Assembly (NCBI GenBank): GCA_025093555.1
Contig: JAIWNF010000004.1
Location: 1,178,001 to 1,242,000 of the forward strand
Length of the DNA: 64,000 nucleotides
Source: Circinella umbellata
Taxonomy: Eukaryota > Mucoromycota > Mucoromycetes > Mucorales > Lichtheimiaceae
Reading direction: 5' to 3'
Part shown: positions 24,504 through 38,876 of the stretch, piece by piece
Numbering within the stretch: position 1 is the stretch's first letter
Layout: each line of letters opens with the position of its first letter
Program-made: the position numbers and the translations under genes
The notes under the pieces: generated by a model
Seen by the model: the letters and a program-made list of their open reading frames with translations, nothing else
Told to the model about the DNA's origin: nothing
Database searches by the model: none

Positions 24504-26476
24504 TTATAAAATATAATTCTGACCTCCTCGTTTTTTCACCCCGTTATTTATGAGGTGGTTCTGTATGTAAAATTTTTTATTGAGTTGAATATCATTTTAA
24601 AGTAAATGCTACAGGGAAAGACAAGCTCACTGTAATGTAAATACAATATATTAAAATAATAAAAGTATCGTAAATAGCTGTTCTTTTTGTAAGATGCTTC
24701 AAAGCTTGCTCATAGGTTAGATGTAAGTGTTTTACAGCGTCCTTTCCAAATCAATCTTCTACTCTATTGCTTAATATATGGTGAAGTTCATTCGATTCTA
24801 AGACTTTTGACAATTCTTGGTAAACCCCCTGACATTGATTAAAAGTACTCTCTTGAGTTGGTTTCCAGACGTGTAGTGTGTAAGCATGCTCGCTAATAAT
24901 TTTTTTTTCAAAGGAAGTTTATTAGCAGTGAGCGTATCTAAATAAGAATGAACTAAGTCTTCCATTCACCGTCGTTGTCATAGTTGTCAGCGCCCTTTCT
25001 ACTAATTTTTTTTCTCAGTTTGTGGAACTTCGACAGTAACTTATACTAAAAATAAGGTCAAGATAGAACTATCCGGAGTGTTTTTCAGTCATAGTAAGTA
25101 CATAATCAACACTCCATCTTTTGCATGATATACACACAAATTGACTTTTGTTAGCAGGGTAACTAACACATGGAATCTCTTGAGCACTCAAAAGTTCTTT
25201 CTTCCAGGTTGTGTGGCTCCAGAATGGAATGAGGCTATTTTAGATAAACTAATAAATAAGTTATGGGTATGAACTCATGAAACTATAAAAGTCTAGTTAC
25301 AGGTGTAAGAATGTCCTTGGAACAATGATGAAAAGCCAAGTTTCGTCAACATTGATTTACTGGCTCTCACCTTTATAATGATGGTCTATTATGGGTGTCA
25401 TACTAGCTACGTACCTACTAAACCCATTCAATTATTAATACCTTTTTATCCGATGCTATACAGCCCATAAATAATTTTATTTAAGTATACGTTGTATATG
25501 CTTGATAACTTTTATTTATAGAGTTCATGAAGCTTTATCAATACTATTCGTCCGGATCGATTATAAAACTAAAATCCATTTGCTTTTCCAAGCAGTATGA
25601 GCTCATGGATACAAAATGTAAAATAGTATATAACGTTTACATAGCGGGAAAGAGCCTTTCCTTTTCTTCCTTCACATCGATTACATCTAATACTGTATCA
25701 AGCCATATTTCGTTCCATACTATCGTTCCCACAGGAAATGGAAATATAAACATACATATCAAGTACATATAAAAAATCTAACTACAGATACGTAGGTGTT
25801 TTTTGTTACAGCAGAATACATATATATATTATCTACTATGATCACCTACTGCCCACTCTCGATGAATGTAATCCCTTGAATCAGACAACTGTATACTATT
25901 TCACGATTTATTATTTATACATTTTCGATAGCTGCAAAACTTGATCTTTTTTAAAACACGTTCCAATATACAAAGAGCAAGAATCAAATCGCTATCTAGT
26001 TAATCAATAGTAACAGTAACCATGGAAACGCGCTTAGTATAATTATGTATATAGATATTAATTAGCATGCGAAAATAAATAATTTACGTGGAATCTCCTT
26101 GTTTCCCTGATATTATTCCTATTTATAATAAAGTTTCCACTTGCATCAAGCAATAATGAACTCTAAAATTCCATTTCAAAAAACAAGACAATGTATTTAT
26201 CAACTATCCTTCCTCCCCCCCCCCCCTTTTTTTTTTTTTTGCAAACATACAATATCGTTAAACCAATAGCTGTTATTTTTTCGTCCTGAACGGGGTTATG
26301 CGCCGGGAAGACGATGGGGTTTCTTTTGACAGTTGTGTTATGATCAAATCAGGTCAGTATATCGGCGACTAAATCAAGTGAATAATTACCATATTAGGAA
26401 GTATTTCCTTTTAAAACTGTTTGTAAAAGAAAAAAAATTTCTTTTTTTTTTTACTTGTTTTCTTGCAATAACAACA
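24504..26476. other. Gene desert with a decayed gene, and the SPE3 upstream region
   Basis: About 2 kb without an intact gene. The first 460 bp hold a broken coding stretch on the minus strand (24594-24965). The rest shows no clear coding signal apart from an unrecognised 81-codon ORF at 25527-25772. A C-run/T-run (26214-26240) lies about 240 bp before SPE3. Confidence 0.5.
24594..24965 (-). pseudogene. Decayed coding sequence of unrecognised family
   Basis: Read on the minus strand from 24965: MEDLVHSYLDTLTANKLPLK, a shift at an A-run (about 24900), then ISEHAYTLHVWKPTQE and CQGVYQELSKVLESNELHHI, one in-frame TGA, then FGKDAVKHLHLTYEQALKHL running open to a stop near 24594. About 115 codons are interrupted by only one shift and one stop. 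The amino-acid mix is normal for a soluble protein. I do not recognise the family. Confidence 0.5.
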
Positions 26477-27838
<1,362 letters not shown>

Positions 27839-28864
27839 ACATAAACTTAATAATAAAAAATAAAAATTTCAAAGAGTATATATACATGTATTTAAATTAA
27901 AAAGAAAGTCTATATATCTAACATTCATATATATATATATTGATCTGTTGTTTTTATTTGCTATGCTGAATGTTTATATTTATTGCGTATTTTTCCATCG
28001 TAAAAATAGTAAATGATATAATATAATATATAGAATATATATACTTACAGTGGTATAAACATTTTAAAGTTTTGATGTTTACTGCAAGATGGCGTTCGCG
28101 TTGGCGTTGCTGCTGGTGATTATTTTCATATATTGTACATTACCAAGGAACCCGGTAAATTTCAAGGGAATGTGAAGATTAACGAAACACCTTTCATTAT
28201 ATCGTTATTTTTGATGGACTAAAGCTATTGAAATTTAACGGGTGTGAACTTTACGAGGTTCCCACTGTATTCTCACCTTTTAGTAAACATAGATGCAAAC
28301 CAAAAACACACAAAGTATAGATTCCCAAAACCAAACTCTAAAACGCAAATCACTTGAGTTTGGTGAAATTTGTGGTACAATAAAAACGCTGATCTATCTC
28401 ATCTTATGCGCTTTTTCTTGTGCCACAAAAAATGGGAAGGGTATAAAGCACTCTATTATATACAGAGCGGGAGAAACGTCTTTTTCTTTACATGCTGACC
28501 AAAGACGTAAGTGCCAGCCGTTAGAATTTACAACCGCGGGGAGGGGGAGGGGGAGAGGGAAAGAATACAATGAAAAAGAATAAATAAACTAAATAAATGA
28601 ATAAATAAACGGAAAAAGTAAAGAATAAAAATACACTACTTGTACATAATGAATAATGGAGGATGAAAAACCGTAATTGGTTGAAGGGATATCAAAAATA
28701 TTATATATGAAAGAAATAAGAATAATAGAATGGGGATGGGGAGCGGGACGTTTCTCAAATGTTGTATTGGATGAATGCATGAATTTTTTTTTGCTGCTTT
28801 GTGGAATTAAAACGTATATGAGTCCCTTTCAACCTGTTGTTTTTCACCTCTTAGATACCAAAGA
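27839..28864. other. Intergenic region between SPE3 and the SLC35F gene
   Basis: About 1 kb between convergent genes, so it needs only 3' UTRs. A few moderately GC-rich patches occur, including a GGGGAGGGGGAGGGGG tract at 28540-28555. A 28-codon hydrophobic ORF starts at 28089 (MAFALALLLVIIF) but has no support. No gene called. Confidence 0.4.
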
Positions 28865-30490
28865 TTAGAATCGTTGGGGTTCTATCTTAGAAGATGAAGA
28901 TGACACTTCAACTTTTTCAGAATGTTCCTTGGTAATTGAATGATCGTTACTATCTTGTATGTGAGCTTTCTCATTGATGGGAGGTTGAGTAGGCTCGATA
29001 GTATCAAACCAAAAGCCAAACCATTTAAATTTTCTATGTCTTCGAGTAGGATCGTTTGGCATTTGGATCACTGGTTCTGGTGTTGGGAACACATAATATA
29101 AGCCAATACCAAAAATGATCACGACAAATGCAATTGGATACAAAAAGCCAACCTATTATAAAAATATATGTATCACATGCATTAGAAATAATCAAATATG
29201 ATTTTCGATCTCGTCCTACCACATACATAAATTACTTACAGTATAACCAAAAAGACCTAAACCGAAAATCAAACTCCAAAAATCACTGGTCATTAGCGAC
29301 AAGTTATATAAAACGGCGCTACCCCATCGGAACATGATCGGTGCCAATGAATATAGAATCACCATACATATAGTATAAACGATCACCATCGCAACGGCTT
29401 CTCCATTATTTACAAATGTCGAAAATTCCTCTCTTTCCAAAATCAGAAGTTGAACCAAATTGATCAATGTAGCAAACAATGTGAAACTGCCATTGACTTC
29501 ATAAATGGGATATTTACGAGTTAAATACTCGACACTGGTATTACTGATACCATAGAAGGTAGTACCAATGATAACAAAAAAGTTACCCTTGACTGGATCA
29601 CTGGCCATCCATGATTTTCCGTCCATGGCATCACTACCAACGATCATACCTGTACCACAAAGAGCTAAAAAGATACCAACATATTGAAGCCAACGATAGC
29701 GAACTCGGAAGAAAATCAAGGCAAGGATGACACATGTAGGGGTGCTCCAACAATCTAAGAGCATAACCGATAGCATGCCAGTATATGCATATGCTTTGAC
29801 GACCAGATAATTGCCTTCTACATCAACCCAACCGAGAAAGAAGTCTATATGAATATTGAAAAGCAAATTCACAAAGTAAATTAGCTTTTGTTTTCCACTT
29901 TGGTGAAGATTTTTTTAATAACTTACAGTAAACACCACGCTCCCAGAATTGATTACACCATGCTTTAAATCCACGTCTCCAAATAGCATAGGAATTATAG
30001 ATAAGAGCCAATACAGCACTAATAATAGATTAAGTATAAAAAAAGTAAATATACAAGAACACAACACTTAATCTTTTATTCCCCTTCCCTTTGTCTTAAA
30101 AAAACTTACTAGACCAAAAAAGTTTGGGTTGTTGGCGCATTAAAATTATAATCATTACCAAGTTTTGTTGAAGTAACTACTGTACCAGTAATACATAAAG
30201 CTAAAACTACAAAAACAAAACGAGAGAAAATAGCTTATATCAGTTATCTATAAAAAAACAACAGGATATTTTTTTTAAAGAAATTTAATATTCAACTTAC
30301 TTTGCCCAAGGATCAAAACACGCCAAAACTTCATACTCTTCAAGAACCCAAGCCTCTCCTTCCAAGTTTTGCCTCTCCAAGTCCATTGTTGTTTTTCTTT
30401 TTCTCGCTCGATTTGTTCTTCATAATAATCTTGTTGTGGAAGTGTTTCCACTCTTTCTAAATCCTTCTCAGCTATAGAAGATTTATCCAT
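28865..30490 (-). CDS. SLC35F1/F2-type solute transporter (drug/metabolite transporter fold)
   Basis: Multi-span membrane transporter of the SLC35F (DUF914) family; substrate unknown. Five exons (30490-30301, 30200-30110, 30018-29927, 29844-29240, 29152-28865) encode 421 residues. Hallmarks are FLGWVDVEGNYLVVKAYAYT, LLDCWSTPTCVILALIFF, YRWLQYVGIFLALCGTGMIV, KGNFFVIIGTTFYGISNTSV and FTLFATLINLVQLL, with about ten hydrophobic helices. The N-terminal 45 residues are charged and cytosolic in character, and the C-terminus is Ser/Glu-rich. The start was placed at the ATG encoding MDKSSIAEKD; an upstream in-frame TTG was not used. Confidence 0.92.
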
Positions 30491-31199
30491 TTTGAGGCTT
30501 TTTTTTTTCAAAAAAAAAAGAAAAGGTGAAAGGAAAAAAAAATAGTTAAAGAAAGAAACGAAGAAGAAAGGAAAAGAAAAAAGAACAGAGACTAGTTTTC
30601 TTAAAAATCTTTTTAGCTTCGGAGCGTTTTCTTAGATCTGAGATAAGTTGGGTAGGTCTGTGCTATGTTACGAAATACATTTAAGGAAATCTCAAGAAAC
30701 CATTTATGTGATACCATCACTTCAGCATAAAACAAGTAAATACTTGATTTTTTTTAAGAGTGGGGTTGTTTTTCTTATTGTTTTATAATAATATTAATAA
30801 ATCATGAGAAACTGGCCAATATGAAAAATAAAGAAAGGAAAGAAAGCAAAGAAAATAAGGGCATAATAATAATAATAATAATAAAAAAGTCATATATCTG
30901 GCGCCACAAATACCAGAAAGAGAAAATAAAACATATAAAAGTATTAAAAAGACAAAAAGAAATATAAAAATTAAAAAGGGAACGAATAAATGACGATGAT
31001 TTAAAATAATAAAAAGAGTTATGTTAAGTCATATAGATGTATGTGATTGAAATGTGTTTGTATGTCTTGTGTATATATATGTGTGTGTGTATGTAGGTAT
31101 AAATTGGTTATGTATATATATAAAACAAAAAATTGAAAAATAATAATACTAATGTTAAAAAAGAGAGAGAAAAAAGCTCAATAAATTATGTTGCGATCA
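30491..31199. other. Intergenic: SLC35F upstream region and STE12 3' flank
   Basis: About 700 bp, A-rich and AT-repeat-rich, with an (ATA)n run near 30864-30884 and a GTATG/TATATA region near 31060-31120. It probably carries the STE12 3' UTR and the SLC35F promoter. No coding signal. Confidence 0.45.
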
Positions 31200-34191
31200 T
31201 TATACCTGATCAACCAAATAATCATTGACAAATGTTGTTGGTATTAAAGGAGCGTGAGTGTTGTAGAATTCGACAAAATCTTGACTATTATAATCGGAAG
31301 CAAGAAATGATGTCGATGATGAAATGTCTTCCGGCGGAAACGCTAATGTAGATAACTCACCATAATGAACAGGGGCAGCGCTGGTATCATTATTGTTGTT
31401 ATTCATCATCAGGCAAGGAAGCTGATTACTACTGGTAACTGGCGATGATGAAGAGGAGGAAAGTTCGGCAAAATCATGATGATGCTGTTGTTCCTGTTGT
31501 TGACCATGATACATTAATTTCATTTCATGCTGTAGATGCATCATTGCCAATTTACTATTATGGTATTCCAATGAAGCATTTGCTGAAGTAGTAGCAGTAG
31601 TACTCGGTAGAAACATGGGTTGTTGCCAAGTAGGTGATGATGTGCATGACCAGTCCGGCTCTTGTTTAATGATGGTTTGTTGTTGATGTTGGTAGAAATC
31701 CCAGTCTGGATCATGCATTGGACTCATGGTACTGCTTCGACTGCTACAGAGACTATTAGATGCTGTTGCTGAAGGTACAGCCAAATGTGGCGGCCATTGC
31801 TGATGAGGTGGAAATTGCTGACTACCACTACTGTTATTGCTACTCCCTTGTTGATCATTATTTCCCCCTCCATAACTGCCACCACCATTATTTCCAGAAG
31901 GCCCATAACCATGGTAGCTCCTATTGTTACCATTATTGTTATTACTACTGTTACCATGGTTGCTGTTGTTTCCCGACCCATCTTGATCATCCTTTCGTTG
32001 TTGACTCGAATGATGAAGCCGAGACCGATCATGCGTTTTACGGTGTTGAGCCAAGTTATCCGAACGCGAAAATCGTTTACCACATTGTTGACATAAATAA
32101 GGTCGTTCCATCGTATGTGTACGTAAATGGCGTTTAAGATGTTCTAACCGTTTAAACAAACGACCACAAGAACCAAGAGGACACGTGTATGTTCGGTTCG
32201 GGTCAGACCCATCATCACCCATATTAGCTAATGCATTCGTAGCAGAGGCCAATGCGTTGTACGACGTCGTGGATAAAAGGGGTGGCGCAGGTTTTTGAAT
32301 GAGTGGGCTACTTGTACTGCTCGTGGGTAGCACTTGGTGGGATCCGGTAAAAATGATATTGGGATTATAGTTATTTTGTTGATGTTGAGGCAGTGAGGCC
32401 ATCAAATCAGGGTTGGACGTAGAGCGATGATGGTGCCGAATAGGTCCTCCTGATGATGAAGATAATGATAATAATGTGGTGGATGATGATGCTGAAGATG
32501 GAGCAGTCGTCTGATGGTGATGATGCGGAGTAGTCACGATGGGGGATGAGGATGTGGATGACGACGCTGTTGTTGTTGTGGATGACAAAGATGCAGCTCG
32601 GCGTCGGCGTTGTTTATACGTAGCCGATCCTTCAAATAAGGATACCATTCCAATTAATGCTTTGGATTTTCTACGTAAATGGTGCTGTTTTGCCGTAGTA
32701 GCAGTAGCACCGGCGTTATCTTCTGCAGTCAAATCCAAATTATTAATCGCGTGAGAGATAGGCTCCATTGTTGCCTGAGTAGGTGTATCCAAATTTTCGT
32801 GGGATAATGATACGTTGCTATTGCTTCGGGATCTTTGTTGATGTTGTGACCGTGCAGAAGGAGTAGGAAAAGATTGCCACGCTCGGCTGTTGATTTGTGC
32901 TCCTTCACTTCCCAAAGTCGCTTCTTCTGCAGCACTTGTTGGTGTCCAGGTCATAGCAGTCCACTCGTCATCGTCTGTCATCATGTCATCATGATCATCT
33001 GCATTTTTTTAAGATTCGTTATTTTTGTTCGTCATTGATGTTGATCGTTGTTGTAAAAGAAGACATACAGACATAGAGTTTGAGACGCACATAGAACAAT
33101 TAAAAGACGTATATATGGACATATATAAATAATAATAATATAATATGTATATAGATATATAAAATAGAATACAAAAAAAGAGAGTCATTGGTTGGTATAT
33201 TATATTTATAACCTTTGTTTGATATGTGTTTTTTTTATATATCTTTGTATATGCTTTTTGTGTACGTGATATATTTTGTGGAGTTGTGTTTTATTCTCAT
33301 TTTTCAAGAAGAAAAGAAAAAACGATTTTTTTTTGTTTTTTTTTTTGTTTTGCTTTTAGAGATTCAGGCTTTACCTGCATTAGACACAATGGCATGGCGA
33401 TGAGGATCGCCATTATTATTTGTATTTGCATGACTGCTATTCGAGGACAATGAGGTTGTATGAGATCTACCAGCAGAAGAAGAAACGGCAGCTTCATCTT
33501 CAAGAGCATGAGCCGTTGCAGCGGCGGATAAAGCCATTGATTTGCGTAATTGATCAAACAGTTCATGAGTAGAATCCAAAGACAAAGACGAAGCAGGATC
33601 AGCAACAGCCATACTTGTTGGCTCAACACCGATCTTTTCACGCTTGAGATCACGTTCAAGCGCGTCTAAAAACAAACGATCGTGAGGTACCGAAAACCAA
33701 TAAAACACCTTTTGCTTCTTTTGTGTACGAATGCAATTATTCTTGTAAAGCATATCCAAAAACTCGGATTTGGGCTCTTCTAGACAAGCATCATTGCCTG
33801 GTTTTAGATTACGAAGATCAGAAAAGACACCTTCTTCGAATTTCTTAAGATTGCATACAGGTCGACCAAAGGCATGAAATCGAAACACCAAACAGCGAAC
33901 AATGTCTGTACCTGTAATGTGAAATAAATGATTCCAAAATACACAAGAAACACTTTCTCCAGTAGGTAGACCAAAGGATTTCACCGCACGTTCTGGATCC
34001 CAATCATTGGTTGCTGTTGCAAGAAAATATTTTAATTTGTCAATTTGAGTTAATCGTTCTTGAGTATCATCGTTCGTGGGTCGTGGTAGACTTAACATTG
34101 GCGTGTCATTGTTGCTGTTGCTGGTGTTCGTTGTCGTGTTACGACCACCTCCTCCGCCATTAGAGGTGGTCGACATAGTTATGTTTGCCAT
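31200..34191 (-). CDS. STE12: STE12, mating/filamentation transcription factor with two C2H2 fingers
   Basis: Ste12 is the DNA-binding output of the pheromone/filamentation MAP-kinase pathway. Two exons (34191-33375 and 32998-31200) give 871 residues. The N-terminal STE domain is nearly canonical: [67 protein letters not shown] and [20 protein letters not shown]. The intron separates it from DDEWTAMTW and a long Ser/His/Gln-rich linker. Two fingers follow near residues 544-595 ([19 protein letters not shown] and [17 protein letters not shown]). STE plus C-terminal C2H2 is the filamentous-fungus form; yeast Ste12 lacks the fingers. The remaining 275 residues are low complexity (Gly/Asn, Ser). 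The intron has a consensus GTAAAG donor and a TGCAG acceptor. Confidence 0.97.
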
Positions 34192-34651
34192 ATAATAATA
34201 TATTTATAGTAATCTGGGTTTCGTTTTTTTTATATGTTTTCTTTTGTTGAGATAATTGCTTATAATGGATTTTTTTTGGATTTAAATAAAATAAACTATA
34301 GTACAGCTATATATGAAAGAGAATATATTTATATATAAAAGTGAAAAGTTCAAATAGTAATAAAAGTGGAGAGAGAAAAGAAGAAGAGAAAAAAGAGAGG
34401 AAGAAAAAAAGGGGGGAGGGAAAGGCAAACGACTATCCAATAAACACAGAATAATACGTAAACTAACCAATATTTTACTTCCTTACCTAAATAATCTTTG
34501 CTCTTTTGTAAAATTAGAATATTAGATTGTACTTTGGCGGTAAGAAAACTATTATATATATTGCTAAAAAAGGAGTGCAGTCATCTTATGTATTTTTGGG
34601 GGTTTGTGAATGAGTGTGGGGATTGGGGGTTCATCGAAAAAAAAAGAATAA

Positions 34652-34805
34652 AGGTTTAAATGCTGTGAATCTATCTATGAGCAGAGAGAGGAAAAGTGGA
34701 CCATTCAGTTTTTTTATGCTATTTTTGTAGTTATTGTTGCTGTTCCTAAGCAACCAACATTCACTATTCCCAGTAAAAATATCACTCAATTCGACTATTA
34801 CTCTG
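34652..34805 (+). other. Possible unassigned exon encoding a membrane segment
   Basis: This open stretch has 51 codons and ends exactly at GTAAGTATATG, a strong donor. It reads EQREEKWTIQFFYAIFVVI and then VAVPKQPTFTIPSKNITQFD: a charged segment, a membrane helix, then a soluble part. That layout fits a type II membrane protein. I could not find a convincing first exon or decide between the downstream acceptors (TTTTGCAG near 34832, ATCTCAG near 34970, TTTAAG near 35605). Treat as a lead only. Confidence 0.3.
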
Positions 34806-35632
34806 GTAAGTATATGCGTGTGTCTTTTGCAGACGATGCCTCAAAAAAAGGGGGGGATGAAGGAAATCTGTCACTACAAAATACAACTTTCATAGAGAGA
34901 ATAGATTGAGGTTACTGCTTTTGGAACCATGCATACTCGTTCTATAAAATCTCATCTCAGTAGTATATTTTGAAGAGAATGAAAATCTCGTACAGATGTT
35001 TTTTTTTTACAATCGAAACGAATATCAAGTAAATAAAACAGAGTTCTTTATACCTTTAATGGAGAATTAGAGATTCTTCAGATGATGATATCACTATATA
35101 GTAGCACTATTATTTTCAAGCATATTTATTAGTGGGCGGGTTATTAGTGCGTATAATAGCGACACTATCGGTTCGATGGCCAAAAAAAAACAAAGTTTGT
35201 CGGAAAGAGCGGAAAATAGCGTTGTTGCTCATGATGGTCCCATCATTTTTTTTCTTCATGTACTGGCTGGTGTTATAGATCACATTATATATAATGTTAA
35301 GTAACCTTTTTTTATATATACAAACCTCCTTTTATTTTACGTTTTTCTCCCCACACTTTTTATATAATTATTATTGCTTTTTGGCGGGCGCGGGCGCGTT
35401 TTTTAACGAAACAAATTGATGTAATTATTTGTTTGTTTGTTTTTTGTTATACGGTACTGCTAATCATACTACCTTTTCCAATATTCTCACAACAAAGCAG
35501 GTTGTGTAGATGTGAGAGAAAAAAGTTATGTGAGTGTTAAACTTTTGGTGGTTTTTTTTATATAACCTAATATGAAAATTTGATACGTATTTATATATAT
35601 TTAAGGTGCCATCATCAATTTCGGATCGGAAG

Positions 35633-35881
35633 TTGTTTTTTATGTCCTGTTGCCGATGGATGAAGAGTGGGGATACAGGCGCGTGGATCGTGTTTTCCGT
35701 ATATATACTAACCACTAATTTTTATTTGGAAGCGTCATCCGGGATGACCATCCGATTAGCTATGAGTGTCATCAATATTCTGGTTTGTTGTGGTATCATT
35801 GTTTGTTATTGTGTCCTCTTTCCTCGAAAATTATTACAGTATTATAAAAGAAAAAGATTATCTTCTTTGGTGTACGTCTAA
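35633..35881 (+). CDS. Small hydrophobic ORF, hypothetical
   Basis: Reading from an internal Met gives about 82 residues with two hydrophobic stretches (GAWIVFSVYILTTNFYL and MSVINILVCCGIIVCYCVLF) and a basic tail YYKRKR. The open frame begins just after a TTTAAG acceptor-like site, so it could be the last exon of a split gene rather than a complete one. No homology recognised. The opposite strand is also open over part of it. Confidence 0.25.
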   Translation: MFFMSCCRWMKSGDTGAWIVFSVYILTTNFYLEASSGMTIRLAMSVINILVCCGIIVCYCVLFPRKLLQYYKRKRLSSLVYV

Positions 35882-37203
35882 TATTTACACCCATCACCGT
35901 CCTAATTGATAAATACTTTAATATAATCACAGCAGTTATTTTAGTGATTCCTTTTTTTTCATTCTTCCTTATATAGTTTTTCTGGCTTCTGGTTATAGGA
36001 GTTTTTTTTTCCGCCATAATATGTAGTGTAACCATGGTTGGGTTGTTTTTATACATATATATATAACTAACATAATAAACGAGTCTAATATTGCTTTTGT
36101 CGTCGTCAAAAATATGTAGTGTCGAGTATCTTTTGGTATTTATTATTATAGAAACAATATTAAATGGAAACTGTAATATAAAAGATAAAGTTTCGCTATA
36201 TGTGCCATTAAAAATATGCTAATGCGACTTAGTACTTGTGGTGACAAAAAGTGGCTGGTTACAATCGCTCTATAGGTGAGTCTGAATATCCCATTCTCTG
36301 CAACTTCATAAAGCCCCTCGCATGATAGATATGATAATAAAGAAATACCTGCAGCTGTATGCATTTTCGGTTTTTCTCAATAAATTGTAAAATACGTAAT
36401 AACAGATATTTATTCGAAATAAGAGGTGTTATTATGAAGGTTAGCTCTACTACTTTTAGTTTGTTGCCATTATTATTATTTCTGCTAGTATAATATACTG
36501 GATCATGTATCAAAACATTTGTCTACTCTTCTATATATAGTATAACAGTCATGTATAGTAATATTACAATTCTCCATTAGATATCCTTTCGACTATTTTT
36601 ATTTTGTTGTGTTGTGATAAGTAATATTACAATGTATGTGTGACCTATTTAATTTTTATTTGTTGCTCATATGACGTTAAAAAAGCCAAAAAAAAAAGCT
36701 GTGCTTTGTTGAATGTATAAACATTTATTGGGAGAGCCAAATGAGAGTGAATGTAAAATTTATGCTGATTCTTAAAAATAGAGAACTAGTTGCTTTGCGT
36801 ACATGGATACACGTCGCTGTTAATAATTGAAGCTGAAAAAAAGAGAGTACAGATATGTTGTATCTTGTTCTATCTACACCATCACATTTTCCACAATGTT
36901 CTATATATTATTTTACTACATACATAGAATGACTACTTATCCCTTATAGTACGTGTATAGAGCATTATATTGGCAAAATGAATTCAACTTTCGTATTAAT
37001 AACTTTTAGTTTTTGAGCGAAGTAATTTATAAATTTTTATAGTAAGTACTCATGTATTATGTATTTATGGTCATGTTGCATGTAATATGGGGCGCAACAC
37101 ATTATAGAGCATTGCATATCTTATGCGAGAATTTGTATGCGACGAGAAAATACAATTTAATAGCTAGTCTATTCGAGATTAAGTAGTATTGGTGAGTGTA
37201 CTT

Positions 37204-37291
37204 ATGTCCAGGCAGTTTATTCTGTTAGAAGTGGGAGTCAAATTCTGGTCTTGAAACCCCAGCTTTTAGAAAGATAAACTGCCTTAGACAT
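37204..37291. repeat. 88-nt imperfect inverted repeat (hairpin)
   Basis: Two arms of about 38-40 nt pair around a short loop near ATTCTGGTC. The best part is GGCAGTTTAT at 37211-37220 against ATAAACTGCC at 37274-37283, flanked by ATGTCC/TTAGACAT outside and TGGGAGTCAA/TTGAAACCCCA inside. Such long pairing with G/C in the stem is not expected by chance in this AT-rich desert. It could be a foldback element remnant or the template of a small hairpin RNA. Confidence 0.7.
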
Positions 37292-38876
37292 CAGAATATT
37301 GGTATACCAAAGTATTCCATAAACAATAGACATACTTCTTTTTCTTTATTTCAGTGATAAATAAACATTTTATATCAAGTGAACAGGTCGTTCTAACTCT
37401 ATCAAGCCAAATATGACGTTTTAAAAGTCTTTTCATCTTCACTTTCTTCTATTAATTCATTACTTTTGTTTGAGATAAAAAAACAAGTTCTTGGTTAATC
37501 ACTTAATTCCCATGCAGCACACTCTCAACGGCCAAAAAATACATGAATTGCTTTACATATTAATAGAATAATTTTTTTTCACGTTCAACAAGAAGCTTGT
37601 TTTTTTCCAGGTTAAAAGAGTTGTCAAATAAATAGTATGCTCTAATGGAAATATAATGGTACTATAAAAGCAAGTTCGTATATATATGATTTATATTTAA
37701 AAACTCATCACATTGTCATCTTCTTTGGTTTATCTATCTCCCTGCTTTCCTTCGTTGTTATCACTTAGAATTATTGCATTTTGCTTTTTATAAGATAATT
37801 GGTCGTAATGATGGTTGTCAATTCCAAAAATAGAAAACTGATTCTGTGACATCCCATGATCAGTTTCTAAGGTATACGAATATTTTAGACTAGATCTGCT
37901 CGTGAAACTAGTTTATACATACTAGTCGTGTTACTCATCATTATTTTATATCAGAGATGATGAACAAAAAAAAGAGAAAAATTTAGATTGGGTATCACAG
38001 AAGCATAACATGAAATGTATCGTGTGAATAATGATAGCATCGTAGCAGTAGTAATAGCCTATTTTATGAATTGTGATATAAATTTGTTGCTTTTGGGCAT
38101 TCAATATCATCATAAATGAAATGATTCTAAAACACAGCTTGAAAATTATCATATAAAAGCAAGCTGATGGGGATTTTTTATAGTACGGTATTAAGATCAT
38201 ATCGCAAAGATGAGATTTGAATACTTTAATATCTATTTTGTTTTTTTTTTATCATACTATACTGGCTTTCATCGATCATCTTTTTTTTAAGAAAAGCCCA
38301 CTCTTTACCATCATCAAATTATTTAACGACTTCCCCTTTGATAGCGTGGGATATTTTTTGTATTGCTTTGTGTTACAGCGTTGATCTTTTCTTACCTTCT
38401 GTTGGTTCATATCCCTTATTTGAACTTCTTATTTTATGTAGATAGCATTGAAATAGTAGATCGCGGAGAAAAGATATATATTGAAAAAGAAGTAAGGTTA
38501 AATAAAGAGTCATAATAAAATATAAAGTATTACATGGTATTACTACTATTACTCAAATCTTTACATCGCTGAAATTAGTCACATAACCTTACGTACCAGA
38601 AAAAAAGAAAGAAAGAAAAAGAAAAACATATTGAAATTTTTTTCTATTATAAGATCCATCATTCATTGTATTTTTTCTAAAAAAGAAAAAAAAAATATTT
38701 TAAAAGATGGATAAAAAGGAAGTTGTTATGTAAAGATGAAAAAAAAAATACAGTAAAAAGATGCAAATAATAGTGTTGGTTGTGCAAAGAAATGCGGGCT
38801 GTTTTTTTATGCAAAAAAAGAAAAAAAAGACGGAGTATGCTAGAGGTTATTTGTGATGCTGTTACTATTACTATTG

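Larger units (their letters stand above)
34192..38876. other. Large gene desert downstream of divergent STE12 start
   Basis: About 4.7 kb. The first few hundred bases are the STE12 upstream region, with a purine-rich tract at 34364-34425. A possible exon (34652-34805), a small hydrophobic ORF (35633-35881) and a hairpin (37204-37291) are listed separately. From about 36000 to 38876, apart from that hairpin, I see only AT-rich sequence with many stops on both strands. Confidence 0.5.

Noticed and set aside
28089..28175. Short hydrophobic ORF (MAFALALLLVIIF...)
   Set aside because: 28 codons, no downstream exon that joins convincingly, and no recognised family.
30491..30511. TTG start adding seven residues to the SLC35F protein
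   Set aside because: Non-ATG. The next in-frame ATG gives a normal N-terminus.
31724..32137. Antisense and alternate-frame ORFs within STE12
   Set aside because: They are shadows of the Ser/Asn/His-rich coding region.
37211..37283. Possible tRNA (73 nt with a 7-bp GGCAGTT/AACTGCC terminal stem followed by TA)
   Set aside because: No A-box or B-box pattern and no 17-nt anticodon arm. The pairing continues through the whole length as one hairpin and beyond the ends.
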